Notes: generated by a model not told the origin, from the sequence alone. Positions 24,112 through 34,456 are shown, counted from the first letter of the stretch. The stretch is DNA of 41,053 bases from an uncultured Bacteroidales bacterium (GCA_946415345.1 CAMKRY010000006.1:1-41053); one strand, 5' to 3'. Program-made: numbers and translations.

Positions 24112-26457
24112 TTACTTGACCGTGGTGAGAACACGCTCGGGAGTCTTATGCTCCTTGCGCGTGTAAACAACCTTAGCCTTCACCTGGATGCCCTGCGGGT
24201 CGCGCTCGTAGACAACCTTGGAACGGTTGAACGGGACAGCGTTGACAAGCTCGGCATTCTCGACATGACCGTTTGCACGGACAGCCGTCTTGGCAGGAGC
24301 GGCAGGAGCGGCAGCAGCGGCCTCCGGGAAGACCAGCTTGAAGTTGCCCTCCTGGTTGCCATAATACCAGCCTCCCAGATAGACATACATCTCCTTGACC
24401 GGCCAGGTCAGGACACCGTCAACCAGCGTACCGGAAGCTTCGGTCTCAATCTGGATCCAGCCGTAGTTGCTGTTGACCAACACACCGTAATCCTGTGCCT
24501 CAATGAAAACAGCATTCGGATCGTGGGCGTCAATGACAACCTCGGTATTCTTCCAGTTACCATTCTCGTAAGGAGCCATGTCTTCCTTGGTCATACCAAA
24601 GAAAGCGCCGGAGAGTTCCTGCTGGTAACCGGTAATCATATAGAGACCCGGATCGCTGGCTTCCTGATAGAAGTCGCAGGCAACCGTATAGTCAGCCTTT
24701 CCGTTGAACATGGAGGTGAAGAAACCATCGGTAAGGGTACCAGTACCAAGGCTGTTCCAGACATACGGGAGTTTCTCGGTCGTATAGCTGTCGATAGCGA
24801 AAGCATCAAGGTCGCCGTTCGTAGCCCAGACAATAATATAATAGGTTGTCTTGGGCGCGAGACCCTTGAGGATGTCGTAGAAACCACCGTCAGCGTTAAT
24901 GGCAGCAAGATCTTCCTCGGAAGCACCATACTCCTTAGCGTCAGACTTGACAGCGTTCATAACTGCAGAGCCGCCGTACTGGGAAATCGTGGCCTCCGTA
25001 AAGATACCTACGTGAACCTCCGTAAGATTCTCGCCGCTGATACCATAGGCGAAGGAATCCCACTTGTGGAGATTCTGGTAACGGGCAGGCGTATCCTCCG
25101 TAAAGACACTGGCCACTACGGCCTTCTCAGCCGCATCTTCAGCGGTAATGTGGTGGATGGAGATACCATCGGAAGCCTGCGGCTTACCGGCCTCGTCATA
25201 AGCGAGCACGATCACGGTATAGTCGCCGGACTTCTCAGGCGAGAGAAGGAGAGTCGTATAATTGACTTCATACTCGTCGTCATACTCAAGAGCGACCTCC
25301 GTCATGGTCTTGTCGTCCTTCAGGAGTTCTTCGATCTTATTCGAAGTCTGGATACCGGAGAACTTGCCTTCGAAGACCTCATACTTGATGGTCTTGATGT
25401 CCACACCGGCCTCAACATAGACCGGAGTCTCACCGCCGTCGGAGTAGTCGGTCTCAAGGCTGAGGCTGTAGTCTACGCGGACATAACCTTCGGCGATGGC
25501 GACAGGGGTATTGTCCTTGTAACCATACCAGGAAGTCGTACCGTGGATCCAGTAAGCGGCGTTGAAGATGAAGCCGCCGTGGCCGTCATAGTAGCTCGGA
25601 AGATAACCGTCGGAGCCCTTGGTATAACGGTCGTAGGAGCTGGCGTAATCACCGTTGCTAAGACCCATGTCAGCGCGCATCCAATAGAAGTCACCCATGT
25701 AAACAGGGCCGTTGGAGGCGTCGTAACCGATATAGTTCGGAGCGACTTCGATCCACTGGTATTCCTGGTCGTCGATGGTGACGGTCTTGTTGAGATACCA
25801 CTTGAAGCTGAGCTGGACGTTGTTACCCCAAGGGCCGAGACCCTCGGTACCATCGGCCGGGGCAAGAAGCTTACCGCCCTTGGTGGTGCAGTAACGGATG
25901 CCGTCAACCTCATAGTACTCAATCGTGATTTCGTCGTGAACCTCGCCCCAGAAATTATTATCCGTGAAAGTGAGGTTCGCGGTCTTGGAACCGTCTTCGG
26001 TCTGGAATTCCTTCATGGCGACACGAAGGACAGAGAAGTCGAGACCGGTAGCATTGGAGGAATAGATGGAAGCGTACTTGTTATCCTCGATAACGAAGTG
26101 GGCCGCATAGCTCACACCTTCGGCAGCCTTGTCGAAAGAAAGGGTGAATGTCGTTTCGGCCTGACCGTCGGCGAAGACAATGTCAGTCATCGTAAAGACG
26201 CCTTCCTCGGAATAAGTAGCCGTCACAGGAACCGTGATGGCACCTTCCGTGTTCGTACGGGCAACGGTGATCTCAATCTTCGGATCCTGGGTCGGATTGA
26301 AGACGTGGTCGCCGCTGGCGTCCTGGACAGGGAAGTAGACACCGTAGCATCCGTCAAGTTCGGGCTCGCCGGGCTTGACCTCAGTCTCCTTCTCGCAAGC
26401 GGCGAAGGTGAATGCTGCAGCGCTGATCGCAAACAAATATTTAGCAATATTCTTCAT
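24112..26457 (-). CDS. Large surface lipoprotein of the SusCD operon
   Basis: A 781-residue lipoprotein with signal peptide MKNIAKYLFAISAAAFTFAAC (Cys21) followed by EKETEVKPGEPELDG. I recognise no enzyme motif. The N-terminal part (about 40-150) has a Calx-beta or BACON-like pattern (ITVARTNTEGAITVPVTAT, FTLSFDKAAEG). The middle is aromatic and acidic (many Tyr, Trp, Gly, Asp). A fibronectin-III-like module ends ILKGLAPKTTYYIIVWATNG. Near the C terminus lies an Ala-rich hinge (AAAAAPAAPAKTAV), then a basic tail. The position directly after susD is that of SusE/SusF-type surface ligand-binding proteins. A substrate-binding role is therefore likely; peptides are the best guess because a protease follows. 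Confidence 0.75.
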   Translation of the reverse strand: MKNIAKYLFAISAAAFTFAACEKETEVKPGEPELDGCYGVYFPVQDASGDHVFNPTQDPKIEITVARTNTEGAITVPVTATYSEEGVFTMTDIVFADGQAETTFTLSFDKAAEGVSYAAHFVIEDNKYASIYSSNATGLDFSVLRVAMKEFQTEDGSKTANLTFTDNNFWGEVHDEITIEYYEVDGIRYCTTKGGKLLAPADGTEGLGPWGNNVQLSFKWYLNKTVTIDDQEYQWIEVAPNYIGYDASNGPVYMGDFYWMRADMGLSNGDYASSYDRYTKGSDGYLPSYYDGHGGFIFNAAYWIHGTTSWYGYKDNTPVAIAEGYVRVDYSLSLETDYSDGGETPVYVEAGVDIKTIKYEVFEGKFSGIQTSNKIEELLKDDKTMTEVALEYDDEYEVNYTTLLLSPEKSGDYTVIVLAYDEAGKPQASDGISIHHITAEDAAEKAVVASVFTEDTPARYQNLHKWDSFAYGISGENLTEVHVGIFTEATISQYGGSAVMNAVKSDAKEYGASEEDLAAINADGGFYDILKGLAPKTTYYIIVWATNGDLDAFAIDSYTTEKLPYVWNSLGTGTLTDGFFTSMFNGKADYTVACDFYQEASDPGLYMITGYQQELSGAFFGMTKEDMAPYENGNWKNTEVVIDAHDPNAVFIEAQDYGVLVNSNYGWIQIETEASGTLVDGVLTWPVKEMYVYLGGWYYGNQEGNFKLVFPEAAAAAPAAPAKTAVRANGHVENAELVNAVPFNRSKVVYERDPQGIQVKAKVVYTRKEHKTPERVLTTVK

Positions 26458-26484
26458 AATCTGTCTGTTTTAAAATAACATAGA

Positions 26485-28122
26485 TTAGTCAGTAACTCCG
26501 TCGCGAAGAGTCGGATTCTGATCCATCTTCGGGAGTTCGCCACCGGTGTTGTCCACAATACCGAAGTTGGTATTGAGCTCACCGTTCGTGAAGCGCATGT
26601 TCAGCCAACCGTCGTCGGCAGCTATGTTGAAGCGGAAAGCAGGAGCGATGTTCGTGCTCTCGGCGGTGCCAAGGAAGCGGACCATCGGCTTGTTGAGGCG
26701 CTTGGTATCGATGATACCGAAACCTTCACCCCAAAGCTCGACGCGACGCTGGAACCAGATCTCGTTGATGAGTCTGTCACCGGAAGCGTTCACCGTGTAG
26801 GACGGGTCGCGATAGGTCTTGACAAAGTCTTCGAGAATCTGCTTACCCTTGGCCTCGTTGCCGTTCTTGGCATAAGCCTCGGCCTGGATGAGAAGCATTT
26901 CCTCAACACGCATCAGCGGGGAGTCTTCGGCGTTGTCCGTCGTACCGACCGGGTTGCAACCGAACTTCACGTTGGTGTAAGGGAGGAAGGCGAGCTTGTC
27001 GTCATAAGCGAACTCAGGAATATCCTGGCCGGAGGCGGAACCCTGGTTGCCACCATCCCAGGTCAGACCGTCGAGAAGGGTGGAATGGAGTTCTGCATCA
27101 ACCCACCACTGCTTGCGGATGTCGGTAGCAGGAATCTTGTCCCAGAGGATCTTGTTGATCATGGTGTAGGTACCGGCACCGGCGGCATAAGCCCAGGCGG
27201 AGAAGGAACGCAGCCAGGAAGAGCTCGTGGCATAACGGAACGTCTTGGCGTTGTCAGCCGTCATGTCGAAGCCCCAGATCCAGTTATGCTCGCTGATATC
27301 CATGAAGGTCGGGTGGCTCACTTCCTCACGGGAAGCAGGCGTGTAACCTTCGGCGGCAGCTTCGGCGTCGGCAGCAGCCTCGGCGTAGTTGCACATGGTT
27401 AGATTGGCACGGGCACGGATACCGAGAGCAACCTGCTTGTCGATATACATCTTGGACGGACGCTCGTAACCCTCGAGGGCGTCAACGGCGTCGTTGAGGT
27501 CGTTCATGATGAGATCATAAATCTCAGCAACGGTAGCACGGGGGTTGTTGGTCGGGTCGGCGACATCCGGCGAGCAGATCGGAACGCAAGGCTCATCCTT
27601 AGCAACCGCATAGGTGAACTGGAAGTTCGCGGCGAGCTGCATGTAAGCATAGGCGCGGAGAACCTTGGCCTGCGCAATCATATAGATCGACTGCTGGTCT
27701 TCAACCGTCTCCGGGAAACCGGCGAGGAAGTCGTTGACATTGGCAATGATCATATAAGGAGTACGATAGCGGATAACCGGGTTACGGTAGGAGGCGTTAC
27801 GGGAGGAGTACTCACCGCAGACGGAGAACCAGTTGTAACCACTGTCAGGCAGATGGGCGTCTGCACTTTCCACATCGTTGCAGTAAAGCATCATCAGGAT
27901 ACCCCAGTCATCGGGAGTGCCGTAACCGAAGTAGTTCGGGTTACCAATCGGGTTGAAAAGACCGGTGAACGCAGCGGAAGCACGGGAGGGAACCGCAGCA
28001 TTCGTTTCCTGATACTGGGAAGACAACATCGTACCGCTTTCCGGAACAATCTCGTTCATGTCAGTGCAAGCCCAAGCGGCAAGACCGACGAATAAAACGG
28101 AAATATATCTGTAGATTTTCAT
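26485..28122 (-). CDS. susD: SusD/RagB-family outer-membrane lipoprotein
   Basis: Lid lipoprotein that closes over the SusC barrel and binds the nutrient at the cell surface. It has 545 residues, signal peptide with lipobox LAAWAC (Cys19) and the typical SusD N-terminal pattern (TGLFNPIGNPNYFGYGTPDDWG, YMIIANVNDFLAG). TPR-like helices follow (YMIAQAKVLRAYAYMQLAANF, AEIYDLIMNDLNDAVDAL), and then SusD C-terminal text (MRVEEMLLIQAEAYAKNGNEAKGKQILEDFV, NEIWFQRRVELWGEGFGIIDTKRL). It starts 19 bp after susC. The family is called SusD or RagB depending on substrate; the nearby protease favours a peptide-type role. Confidence 0.95.
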   Translation of the reverse strand: MKIYRYISVLFVGLAAWACTDMNEIVPESGTMLSSQYQETNAAVPSRASAAFTGLFNPIGNPNYFGYGTPDDWGILMMLYCNDVESADAHLPDSGYNWFSVCGEYSSRNASYRNPVIRYRTPYMIIANVNDFLAGFPETVEDQQSIYMIAQAKVLRAYAYMQLAANFQFTYAVAKDEPCVPICSPDVADPTNNPRATVAEIYDLIMNDLNDAVDALEGYERPSKMYIDKQVALGIRARANLTMCNYAEAAADAEAAAEGYTPASREEVSHPTFMDISEHNWIWGFDMTADNAKTFRYATSSSWLRSFSAWAYAAGAGTYTMINKILWDKIPATDIRKQWWVDAELHSTLLDGLTWDGGNQGSASGQDIPEFAYDDKLAFLPYTNVKFGCNPVGTTDNAEDSPLMRVEEMLLIQAEAYAKNGNEAKGKQILEDFVKTYRDPSYTVNASGDRLINEIWFQRRVELWGEGFGIIDTKRLNKPMVRFLGTAESTNIAPAFRFNIAADDGWLNMRFTNGELNTNFGIVDNTGGELPKMDQNPTLRDGVTD

Positions 28123-28141
28123 TGTCTTGAACTTTTAGGAA

Positions 28142-31100
28142 TTAGAAAGTAAGAGTAATGCCACCGGTGATGGAGCGCATCGAGGAGTAGAAACCGGAGT
28201 TCAGACCGGTACCGGAAGTCATAGAACCAAGACCCATGGAGAAGCGCGGATCCATACCCTTGCGGGCAGTCAGGACGGCGAGGTTGTCACCGGCGACATA
28301 GAGGCGGAGGCCTTCAACGCCGAACTTCTTCGTAAACTTGTTGGGCAGGGTGTAACCAAGGGTAACATTGTTGATGCTCAGATAGTTGGAGCTGATCAGG
28401 AAGCGGTCGAGAGCGGACTGGGCAACCTGGATGTCACCATCGTTGCGAGGGATGTCGGTGTTGGTGTTCTCCGGCGTCCAGGCATTGAGGATATCCTTAT
28501 GCCAGGCCTGACCGGCGGAAGCCTGCGTATGCATGAGAGCCTGGTAGGAACCATCGTAGTACTTACCACCGAGCTGGAAGGAGAACTGGCAGCTGAAGTC
28601 GACACCATAAGCGCTCACGCTGGTACCGAAACCACCAAAGAGCTTCGGAAGGACAGAACCGAGGTTGTACTGGGTCGCATCGGCGAACTTCTTCGTGATG
28701 ACAGTGGTCGTCAGCTTTTCGTCGATCTGCTTCTGGGTCGGACGGGCAACAGCAGTCGTTGTCGGGTTACCCTCGTCGTCGAGGAGAACCTCGCTGTAGT
28801 ACTGGGCCTCACCCGTTGCAGGATCGACACCGGCGAACTTGTACATGTAAGCGTCGTAGATGGAACCACCGACCTTCAGGATGCGGTTACCGCTGCGGAT
28901 ACCGTTCTCGGAAACACTCTCATCGAGTTCGAGGATCTTGTTGATATAGTGGCTGACGTTGGCATTCCAGGTCCAGTAGACGTTCTTGGTCTGGAGGATC
29001 TTACCATCGAGGGAGAGTTCGAAACCGCGGTTGCGGATGGAACCGACGTTCACCGGAATAGTACCGGTCGGGTTACCGGCGGACTGAGGAACGCTCTTGG
29101 AATAGAGCAGGTCCTCGGTCTTGCGGGAGAACCACTCGAAGGTACCGTTGAGGTAGCCGCCGAGGAGTTCGAAGTCAGCACCGATATTGAAGGACTTGGA
29201 GGTTTCCCAGGTCAGTTCTTCGTTACCGACATAAACCTTCTCAACCTTATAACCGTCCGTCTCGCTCCAGGAGTGGTTGTACTGATCGGAATAAGGATAG
29301 TAACCACCGATGTTGTCGTTACCCTGGATACCGTAGCTCACTTTGAGTTTGAGCATGTCGACGGGCTTTACCTTGAACCAGTCTTCCTTGCTGATGAGCC
29401 AGGCGGCACCGGCGGAACCGAAGTTACCCCAGCGATGACCCTCGGCGAAGCGGGAGGAAGCATCACGACGATAAGAAGCGCTCACGAAGATCTTGCCGGC
29501 GTAGTCATACTGCATACGGGCAAGGAAACCCTGGGTCGTGTAACGGTTCGTAGCGGAAGCGTTGCTAACCATGGAACCGGTACCGTCAGCGTTGTTGAGT
29601 TCGCCGACGAACGGGTTGAACAGGTGGTAGTTGCTACCGGAGAGGCTCTGGGAAGTCAGTTCATACTTCTCGAAACCGGCGAGGAAATCCACATTGTGGT
29701 CAGCGGCGACAGTGAACTTGTATTCAGCAAGATACTGCTGGTTGACCGTGAACATGCGGCTGTGACTGACACCGACATAACCGTCGGTACCGGAGGAACC
29801 GGCGAACTGGCTGCCGAGGGAAGAAGAACGGGTGTTGTCAATCGTGAAACCGATATTGGCCGTCAGGGACAGACCCTTGAGCGGAGTGAGGTTCGCACCG
29901 AACTTGCCGGTGAGGACGTCAGCGTAGGAAACCGAACGGTCATATTCGTTGTCACGGACAGCGTTACCGACGGCCCATGCGCGGGTCTGGTTCGTGTTGT
30001 TGGAATCGTAGAGGATACGGCCATTCTCCTTGACGATGTAAGGATTGCCGTTCTCATCGAGTTTGCGGACATACAGCGGATAGATAGGAGCCATGTTGTT
30101 CGCAATGTAGAAGAGGTTGCCGGAGGAGCCGTAGCTGTCGCTCCAGTCAGCGGACTTGGAGTCGGTGTGGGAGATGCTCATCGAGGAGGTGAGACGCATC
30201 CAGGACTTGGCCTGGTATTCAGCGTTCAGACGGCCCGTGTAGCGCTTGTAGTCGGAGTTGTTGACGATACCGGAGTTGTCGAGGTAACCGACACTGGCAT
30301 AGTAGTTCATCTTGCTGCCGACGCTGCCGGAAGCGGAGACGTTGTACTCCTGACGGACAGAGTTGTGGAAAGCTTCCTTGTACCAGTCATCCGGGATGTA
30401 GTAGTACTCACCATCGGTGTAACCGAGCTTGGCGTTCGGGTTGAGCTTGAAGTTCGTACCGATGAGGTTCTGGCCATCCGGAACGGTATAGACCTGATAA
30501 CCGAGACCGCCGTTGTTCTGGTCGAAGAGAACCGTGTTGGCGTAGTTGTAGCTCTCGGCAACGGAGTGACCGGAATAGTAGTACTGGTTGTAGAGCATCG
30601 TGTAGAAGGTCTCATAGTACTGACCCGGGTCGGTAATCACGTCGTACTGAGGGATCAGACGGGAGTTGACACCGATACGGCCGTCGAACTTGACCTTCGC
30701 ATCACCGGCGCTACCTTTCTTGGTGGAGATGATGATAACACCATTCGCACCACGGTGACCGTAGATAGCGGAAGCGGCAGCATCCTTCAGAACGGACATG
30801 GATTCAACGTCCTGAGGGTTGATGTCGGAAATGGCACCGTCATACGGAACACCATCGAGGATAACGAGCGGGGAGTTGCTGGCACTCATGGAACCGATAC
30901 CACGGATGCGGATGGTGTTGGCACCGCCGCCTGCCGGGTCACCGCTGGAAGTAGTAACCTGCACACCAGGGGTCGTACCGGCGAGGGCGCTGGTAACACT
31001 GGTGGCCACTTTCTTCTCGATGGTTTCAGCCTTGACTGCGCTGGCGGAACCCGTGAAGGAACTCTTCGTCGCGGTACCATAGGCAACGACGATGGTCTCG

Positions 31101-31417
31101 TCCAGGATCTGGGTGTCAGTTGCGAGAACAATCTCGATAACACCACGGCCGTTCACAGGAACTTCCGCGGACTGATAGCCCATGCATTCAACCTGCAGGA
31201 CGCCATCAGCGGGAACATTCAAGGTGAAAGCACCAGAGATGTCTGTCATGGTATAGACGGAATTGTTTCCTTTCAGGACCACAGAGGCCTGGACAACGCC
31301 GTCGCCGTTCTCGTCAAGGACGGTACCCTTTACAGAGATCCTCTGTGCATAGGCCGTAGCTGACAAAACCAGCAATACCATGGCTGCGAAAAAAATACGG
31401 ATTTTTTTCATAAGCAT
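28142..31417 (-). CDS. susC: SusC/RagA-family TonB-dependent transporter
   Basis: Outer-membrane barrel that, with the SusD lid, imports oligomers using TonB energy. Of 1091 residues, the signal peptide is about 1-25 (LLVLSATAYAQ). A carboxypeptidase-regulatory-like domain follows (SVKGTVLDENGDGVVQASVVLKG as two halves), then the plug with the usual SusC text TIRIRGIGSM, PLVILDGVPYDG, INPQDVESMSVLKDAAASAIYG and GANGVIIISTKKG. The barrel ends ITGGITLTF with the aromatic C terminus. In-frame ATGs at 31417 and 31411 are both possible; MKKIRIFF from 31411 is the more typical signal-peptide start. It is the first gene of a five-gene minus-strand operon and has a long AT-rich upstream region. Confidence 0.95.
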   Translation of the reverse strand: MLMKKIRIFFAAMVLLVLSATAYAQRISVKGTVLDENGDGVVQASVVLKGNNSVYTMTDISGAFTLNVPADGVLQVECMGYQSAEVPVNGRGVIEIVLATDTQILDETIVVAYGTATKSSFTGSASAVKAETIEKKVATSVTSALAGTTPGVQVTTSSGDPAGGGANTIRIRGIGSMSASNSPLVILDGVPYDGAISDINPQDVESMSVLKDAAASAIYGHRGANGVIIISTKKGSAGDAKVKFDGRIGVNSRLIPQYDVITDPGQYYETFYTMLYNQYYYSGHSVAESYNYANTVLFDQNNGGLGYQVYTVPDGQNLIGTNFKLNPNAKLGYTDGEYYYIPDDWYKEAFHNSVRQEYNVSASGSVGSKMNYYASVGYLDNSGIVNNSDYKRYTGRLNAEYQAKSWMRLTSSMSISHTDSKSADWSDSYGSSGNLFYIANNMAPIYPLYVRKLDENGNPYIVKENGRILYDSNNTNQTRAWAVGNAVRDNEYDRSVSYADVLTGKFGANLTPLKGLSLTANIGFTIDNTRSSSLGSQFAGSSGTDGYVGVSHSRMFTVNQQYLAEYKFTVAADHNVDFLAGFEKYELTSQSLSGSNYHLFNPFVGELNNADGTGSMVSNASATNRYTTQGFLARMQYDYAGKIFVSASYRRDASSRFAEGHRWGNFGSAGAAWLISKEDWFKVKPVDMLKLKVSYGIQGNDNIGGYYPYSDQYNHSWSETDGYKVEKVYVGNEELTWETSKSFNIGADFELLGGYLNGTFEWFSRKTEDLLYSKSVPQSAGNPTGTIPVNVGSIRNRGFELSLDGKILQTKNVYWTWNANVSHYINKILELDESVSENGIRSGNRILKVGGSIYDAYMYKFAGVDPATGEAQYYSEVLLDDEGNPTTTAVARPTQKQIDEKLTTTVITKKFADATQYNLGSVLPKLFGGFGTSVSAYGVDFSCQFSFQLGGKYYDGSYQALMHTQASAGQAWHKDILNAWTPENTNTDIPRNDGDIQVAQSALDRFLISSNYLSINNVTLGYTLPNKFTKKFGVEGLRLYVAGDNLAVLTARKGMDPRFSMGLGSMTSGTGLNSGFYSSMRSITGGITLTF

Positions 31418-31499
31418 TTGGGTTAATTAAACATAAATATTGATACAAAAATCTATTTGCATCTTAAACACGTACGCCGATTTTATACGTCATACTCCG

Positions 31500-31531
31500 C
31501 AAAGATGAGAAAAACAAATGAGAATTGCAAA
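31500..31531 (-). promoter_or_regulatory. Putative promoter of the susC operon
   Basis: On the minus strand TTTG (31528-31531) and CATCTTTG (31500-31507) are separated by 20 bp. The -7 box has one mismatch to TAnnTTTG. Transcription would begin near 31493 and give a leader of about 75 nt. Just inside the leader, ACGTA and TACGT form an inverted repeat (about 31470-31490), possibly a regulator site. Confidence 0.45.
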
Positions 31532-31702
31532 CAATACTAATAATTTAAATAGCGCATAAAAGCAAATAATTTGCCTGTTTTTTCATTTTTTCGTTGGAAA
31601 AGCTGGAGTATAGAATTTCATTTAGCAAGCAATTTTTGCCTTTTTAGTTATAATTTTAAATTTGAAAATTTTTTAAAAATTATTCGAAATCTCGCGAAAA
31701 AT

Positions 31703-31733
31703 GCAAAAAAATCCGGCCTTCCGGTCGGATTCT
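31703..31733 (-). terminator. Rho-independent terminator after sdhB
   Basis: Minus-strand AATCCGACCGGAAGGCCGGATT forms a nine-pair stem (one G-T pair) with a GGAA loop and runs into seven T. It lies about 25 bp after the sdhB stop and ends the sdhA-sdhB transcript. Confidence 0.85.
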
Positions 31734-31756
31734 CAGCTTTATATATAAGAGGTATC

Positions 31757-32500
31757 CTACTCGCGGAATTTTGCCTTGATATACTCGCGGTTCAAACGGG
31801 CGATATGATCAATGGTGATGTGCTTCGGGCACTCCATTTCGCAGGCGCGGGTGTTGGTGCAGTTACCGAAACCGAGTTCGTCCATCTTGGCGACCATGGC
31901 CTTGGCGCGGCGGGCAGCCTCCGGACGACCCTGCGGCAGCAGTGCCAGAGAGGATACGCGAGCAGCGACAAAGAGCATCGCAGATCCGTTTTTACAGGTA
32001 GCTACACAGGCACCGCAACCGACACAGGCCGCGGCATCCATACTATTCTCAGCATCATCGTGCGGAATCAGGATGGTGTTGCCGTCCTGGGCGGAACCGG
32101 CACGGACGGTGATAAAACCGCCGGCCTGGAGGATTTTGTCGAAGGCTCCGCGGTCCACCACGAGGTCCTTGATGACCGGGAAACCGGCGCTGCGCCAGGG
32201 TTCGACGGTAATCGTGGCGCCGGGTTTGAAGTGGCGCATGAAGAGTTGGCAGGTAGTCACCTGATCGTCCGGACCGTGGGCACGTCCGTCAATATACAGG
32301 GAACAGGCACCGCAGATACCCTCACGGCAATCGTGATCGAAGGCGATGGGCTCGATACCCTTGCGGATCAGCTGGTCATTGAGGATATCCAGCATTTCGA
32401 GGAAGGATGCATCCTCCTCAACATCGGTGACGTGATAGGTCTCGAAGCGACCCTTGGCCTTTGCGTTTTTCTGACGCCAAACTTTGATATCGTATTCCAT
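31757..32500 (-). CDS. sdhB: Succinate dehydrogenase/fumarate reductase iron-sulfur subunit
   Basis: Electron-transfer subunit of complex II, linking the flavoprotein to the membrane quinone site. The 247-residue protein has the [2Fe-2S] ligands in [15 protein letters not shown] (Cys58, Cys63, Cys66, plus Cys84 in TTCQLF) and two further cysteine clusters, [12 protein letters not shown] and [16 protein letters not shown], for the [4Fe-4S] and [3Fe-4S] centres. It starts 6 bp after sdhA and is followed by a terminator. Whether the complex works as succinate dehydrogenase or fumarate reductase cannot be told from sequence; in anaerobic Bacteroidales fumarate reduction is usual. Confidence 0.95.
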   Translation of the reverse strand: MEYDIKVWRQKNAKAKGRFETYHVTDVEEDASFLEMLDILNDQLIRKGIEPIAFDHDCREGICGACSLYIDGRAHGPDDQVTTCQLFMRHFKPGATITVEPWRSAGFPVIKDLVVDRGAFDKILQAGGFITVRAGSAQDGNTILIPHDDAENSMDAAACVGCGACVATCKNGSAMLFVAARVSSLALLPQGRPEAARRAKAMVAKMDELGFGNCTNTRACEMECPKHITIDHIARLNREYIKAKFRE

Positions 32501-32506
32501 AATCGC

Positions 32507-34456
32507 TTAGTCTTTGTAGTTACGGGTCGCAATCTTGATGTTCTCGTATTTGAGGGGCTCTTTGTGGAGTTCCGGTTCCTTGCCTTCACCCTTGTATTCC
32601 CAGGCGGCGACATACATGAAGTTCTCGTCGTCACGCTTGGTTTCGCCTTCCTCGGTCTGCATTTCGAGGCGGAAGTGGCCGCCGCAGGATTCCCGGCGGT
32701 TCAAGGCGTCGCGCGCCATCAGTTCGCCGATATCGAAGAAGTCGACAAGGCGGAGGGCCTTCTCCAGTTCCTGGTTGAACTCTTCATTGGTACCCGGCAC
32801 GCGGACGGTTTTCCAGAATTCCTCGCGGAGGGCCTTGATTTCCTCAATACCCTTCTTGAGGCCGGCTTCGTCACGGGCCATACCTACATATTCCCACATG
32901 ATGTGGCCGAGTTTCTTGTGGATACTGTCCACGGTCTCAGTCCCCTGAACGGCAAAGAGTTTCGCGATGCGCTCCTTGACGGCTTTTTCGGCCTCTTCGA
33001 ACTCAGGAGCGTTGGTGTCTGTCTTCGGCTCCGCGAACTTGTGGGACAGATAGTCGCCTATCGTGTAAGGAAGTACGAAATAACCGTCGGCAAGACCCTG
33101 CATGAGGGCGCTGGCGCCGAGGCGGTTGCCGCCGTGATCGGAGAAGTTGGCTTCACCGATGGCGTAGAGACCCGGGATGGTGGTTTGGAGGTCATAGTCG
33201 ACCCAGAGACCGCCCATCGTATAGTGGATGGCGGGATAGATCATCATCGGCTCTTCCCAAGGGGAGGTACTGGTGATCTTCTCATACATGTCGAAGAGGT
33301 TGCCATAGCGTTCCTGAACTCTCTGGTGGCCGAGGCGCTTGATGGCGTCGGCAAAGTCGAGGAAGACGGCGAGACCTGTCTCGTTCACGCCGAAACCGGC
33401 GTCGCAGCGCTCCTTGGCGGCACGGGATGCCACGTCACGGGGGACGAGGTTACCGAAAGCCGGATAACGGCGCTCGAGATAGTAGTCGCGATCCTCTTCC
33501 GGGATCTGGGACGGCTTGATTTCATGTTTACGGAGTTTCTCCACGTCCTCTTTCTTCTTCGGAACCCAGATACGGCCGTCATTGCGGAGAGACTCGGACA
33601 TAAGGGTCAGTTTGCACTGCTGGTCGCCGTGTACCGGGATACAGGTCGGGTGGATCTGCGCAAAGCACGGGTTGGCGAAGAAGGCACCCTTGCGGTAGGC
33701 CTGCATGGCGGCAGAGCCGTTGGAGTTCATCGCGTTGGTCGAGAGGAAATAGGTATTGCCGTAGCCGCCGGTCGCGAGGACGACGGCATGGGCGCCGAAG
33801 CGCTCGATTTCGCCGGTGACGAGGTTGCGGGCGATGATACCCTTGGCCTCACCGTTGATAATCACGAGGTCGAGCATCTCGTGGCGAGGATAACTCTTGA
33901 CGGTGCCGGCGGCGATTTCCTTATTCAGGGATGCATAGGCACCGAGAAGGAGCTGTTGACCGGTTTGTCCGCGGGCATAAAAGGTACGGCTGACCTGGAC
34001 GCCACCGAAGGAACGGTTGGCAAGATATCCGCCGTACTCCCGGGCGAAGGGAACGCCCTGGGCGACACACTGGTCGATGATGGCCGCACTGACTTCCGCG
34101 AGACGGTAGACGTTGGCCTCCCGGCTGCGGTAATCACCACCCTTGATCGTGTCATAGAAAAGGCGGTAGACGGAGTCGTTGTCGTTCTGGTAGTTCTTGG
34201 CTGCATTGATACCACCCTGAGCCGCTATGGAATGCGCCCGGCGCGGAGAATCACTGATGCAGAAGATCTTGACGTTGTAGCCCATTTCGCCGAGGGAGGC
34301 AGCTGCGGACGCTCCGCCAAGACCGGTACCGACGACGATGACCTCGAGTTTCCGCTTGTTGTTCGGGGAGACAATGCGAATCTCTGATTTACGCTTGGTC
34401 CATTTTTCAGCCAGCGGTCCGTCAGGAATCTTGGAAATAAGTTTAGTATCGGCCAT
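32507..34456 (-). CDS. sdhA: Succinate dehydrogenase/fumarate reductase flavoprotein subunit
   Basis: Catalytic flavoprotein of complex II, interconverting succinate and fumarate at a covalently bound FAD. It has 649 residues. The FAD dinucleotide motif [21 protein letters not shown] is followed by the FAD-attachment histidine in [12 protein letters not shown] (His75), then [44 protein letters not shown] and [11 protein letters not shown], as in the Bacteroidota/epsilon-type SdhA. sdhB follows at 6 bp. The cytochrome b subunit gene sdhC, which usually precedes sdhA in Bacteroidota, is not upstream: the next gene is a secreted hydrolase. Confidence 0.96.
   Translation of the reverse strand: MADTKLISKIPDGPLAEKWTKRKSEIRIVSPNNKRKLEVIVVGTGLGGASAAASLGEMGYNVKIFCISDSPRRAHSIAAQGGINAAKNYQNDNDSVYRLFYDTIKGGDYRSREANVYRLAEVSAAIIDQCVAQGVPFAREYGGYLANRSFGGVQVSRTFYARGQTGQQLLLGAYASLNKEIAAGTVKSYPRHEMLDLVIINGEAKGIIARNLVTGEIERFGAHAVVLATGGYGNTYFLSTNAMNSNGSAAMQAYRKGAFFANPCFAQIHPTCIPVHGDQQCKLTLMSESLRNDGRIWVPKKKEDVEKLRKHEIKPSQIPEEDRDYYLERRYPAFGNLVPRDVASRAAKERCDAGFGVNETGLAVFLDFADAIKRLGHQRVQERYGNLFDMYEKITSTSPWEEPMMIYPAIHYTMGGLWVDYDLQTTIPGLYAIGEANFSDHGGNRLGASALMQGLADGYFVLPYTIGDYLSHKFAEPKTDTNAPEFEEAEKAVKERIAKLFAVQGTETVDSIHKKLGHIMWEYVGMARDEAGLKKGIEEIKALREEFWKTVRVPGTNEEFNQELEKALRLVDFFDIGELMARDALNRRESCGGHFRLEMQTEEGETKRDDENFMYVAAWEYKGEGKEPELHKEPLKYENIKIATRNYKD

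Larger units (their letters stand above)
31418..31756. other. 339-bp AT-rich intergenic region between susC and sdhB
   Basis: No convincing gene. It holds the susC promoter (31500-31531), a perfect 6-bp inverted repeat GCAAATAATTTGC (31562-31574), an A/T-rich stretch with runs of T and A (31590-31710) and the sdhB terminator (31703-31733). Base composition is much richer in A+T than the surrounding genes, which is normal for an upstream region of a highly expressed susC gene. Confidence 0.7.

Noticed and set aside
24148..26478. 776-codon open frame opposite the large lipoprotein gene
   Set aside because: The minus-strand product has a lipoprotein signal peptide and fits the operon; the plus-strand frame has none of these.
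28499..31363. 954-codon open frame opposite susC
   Set aside because: Shadow of susC codon usage; the minus-strand SusC reading is unambiguous.
31562..31574. Inverted-repeat end of an insertion sequence near GCAAATAATTTGC
   Set aside because: No transposase, no matching second end and no target duplication.
31571..34387. Long plus-strand frame opposite sdhA-sdhB
   Set aside because: It crosses two certain genes on the other strand and the sdhB terminator.
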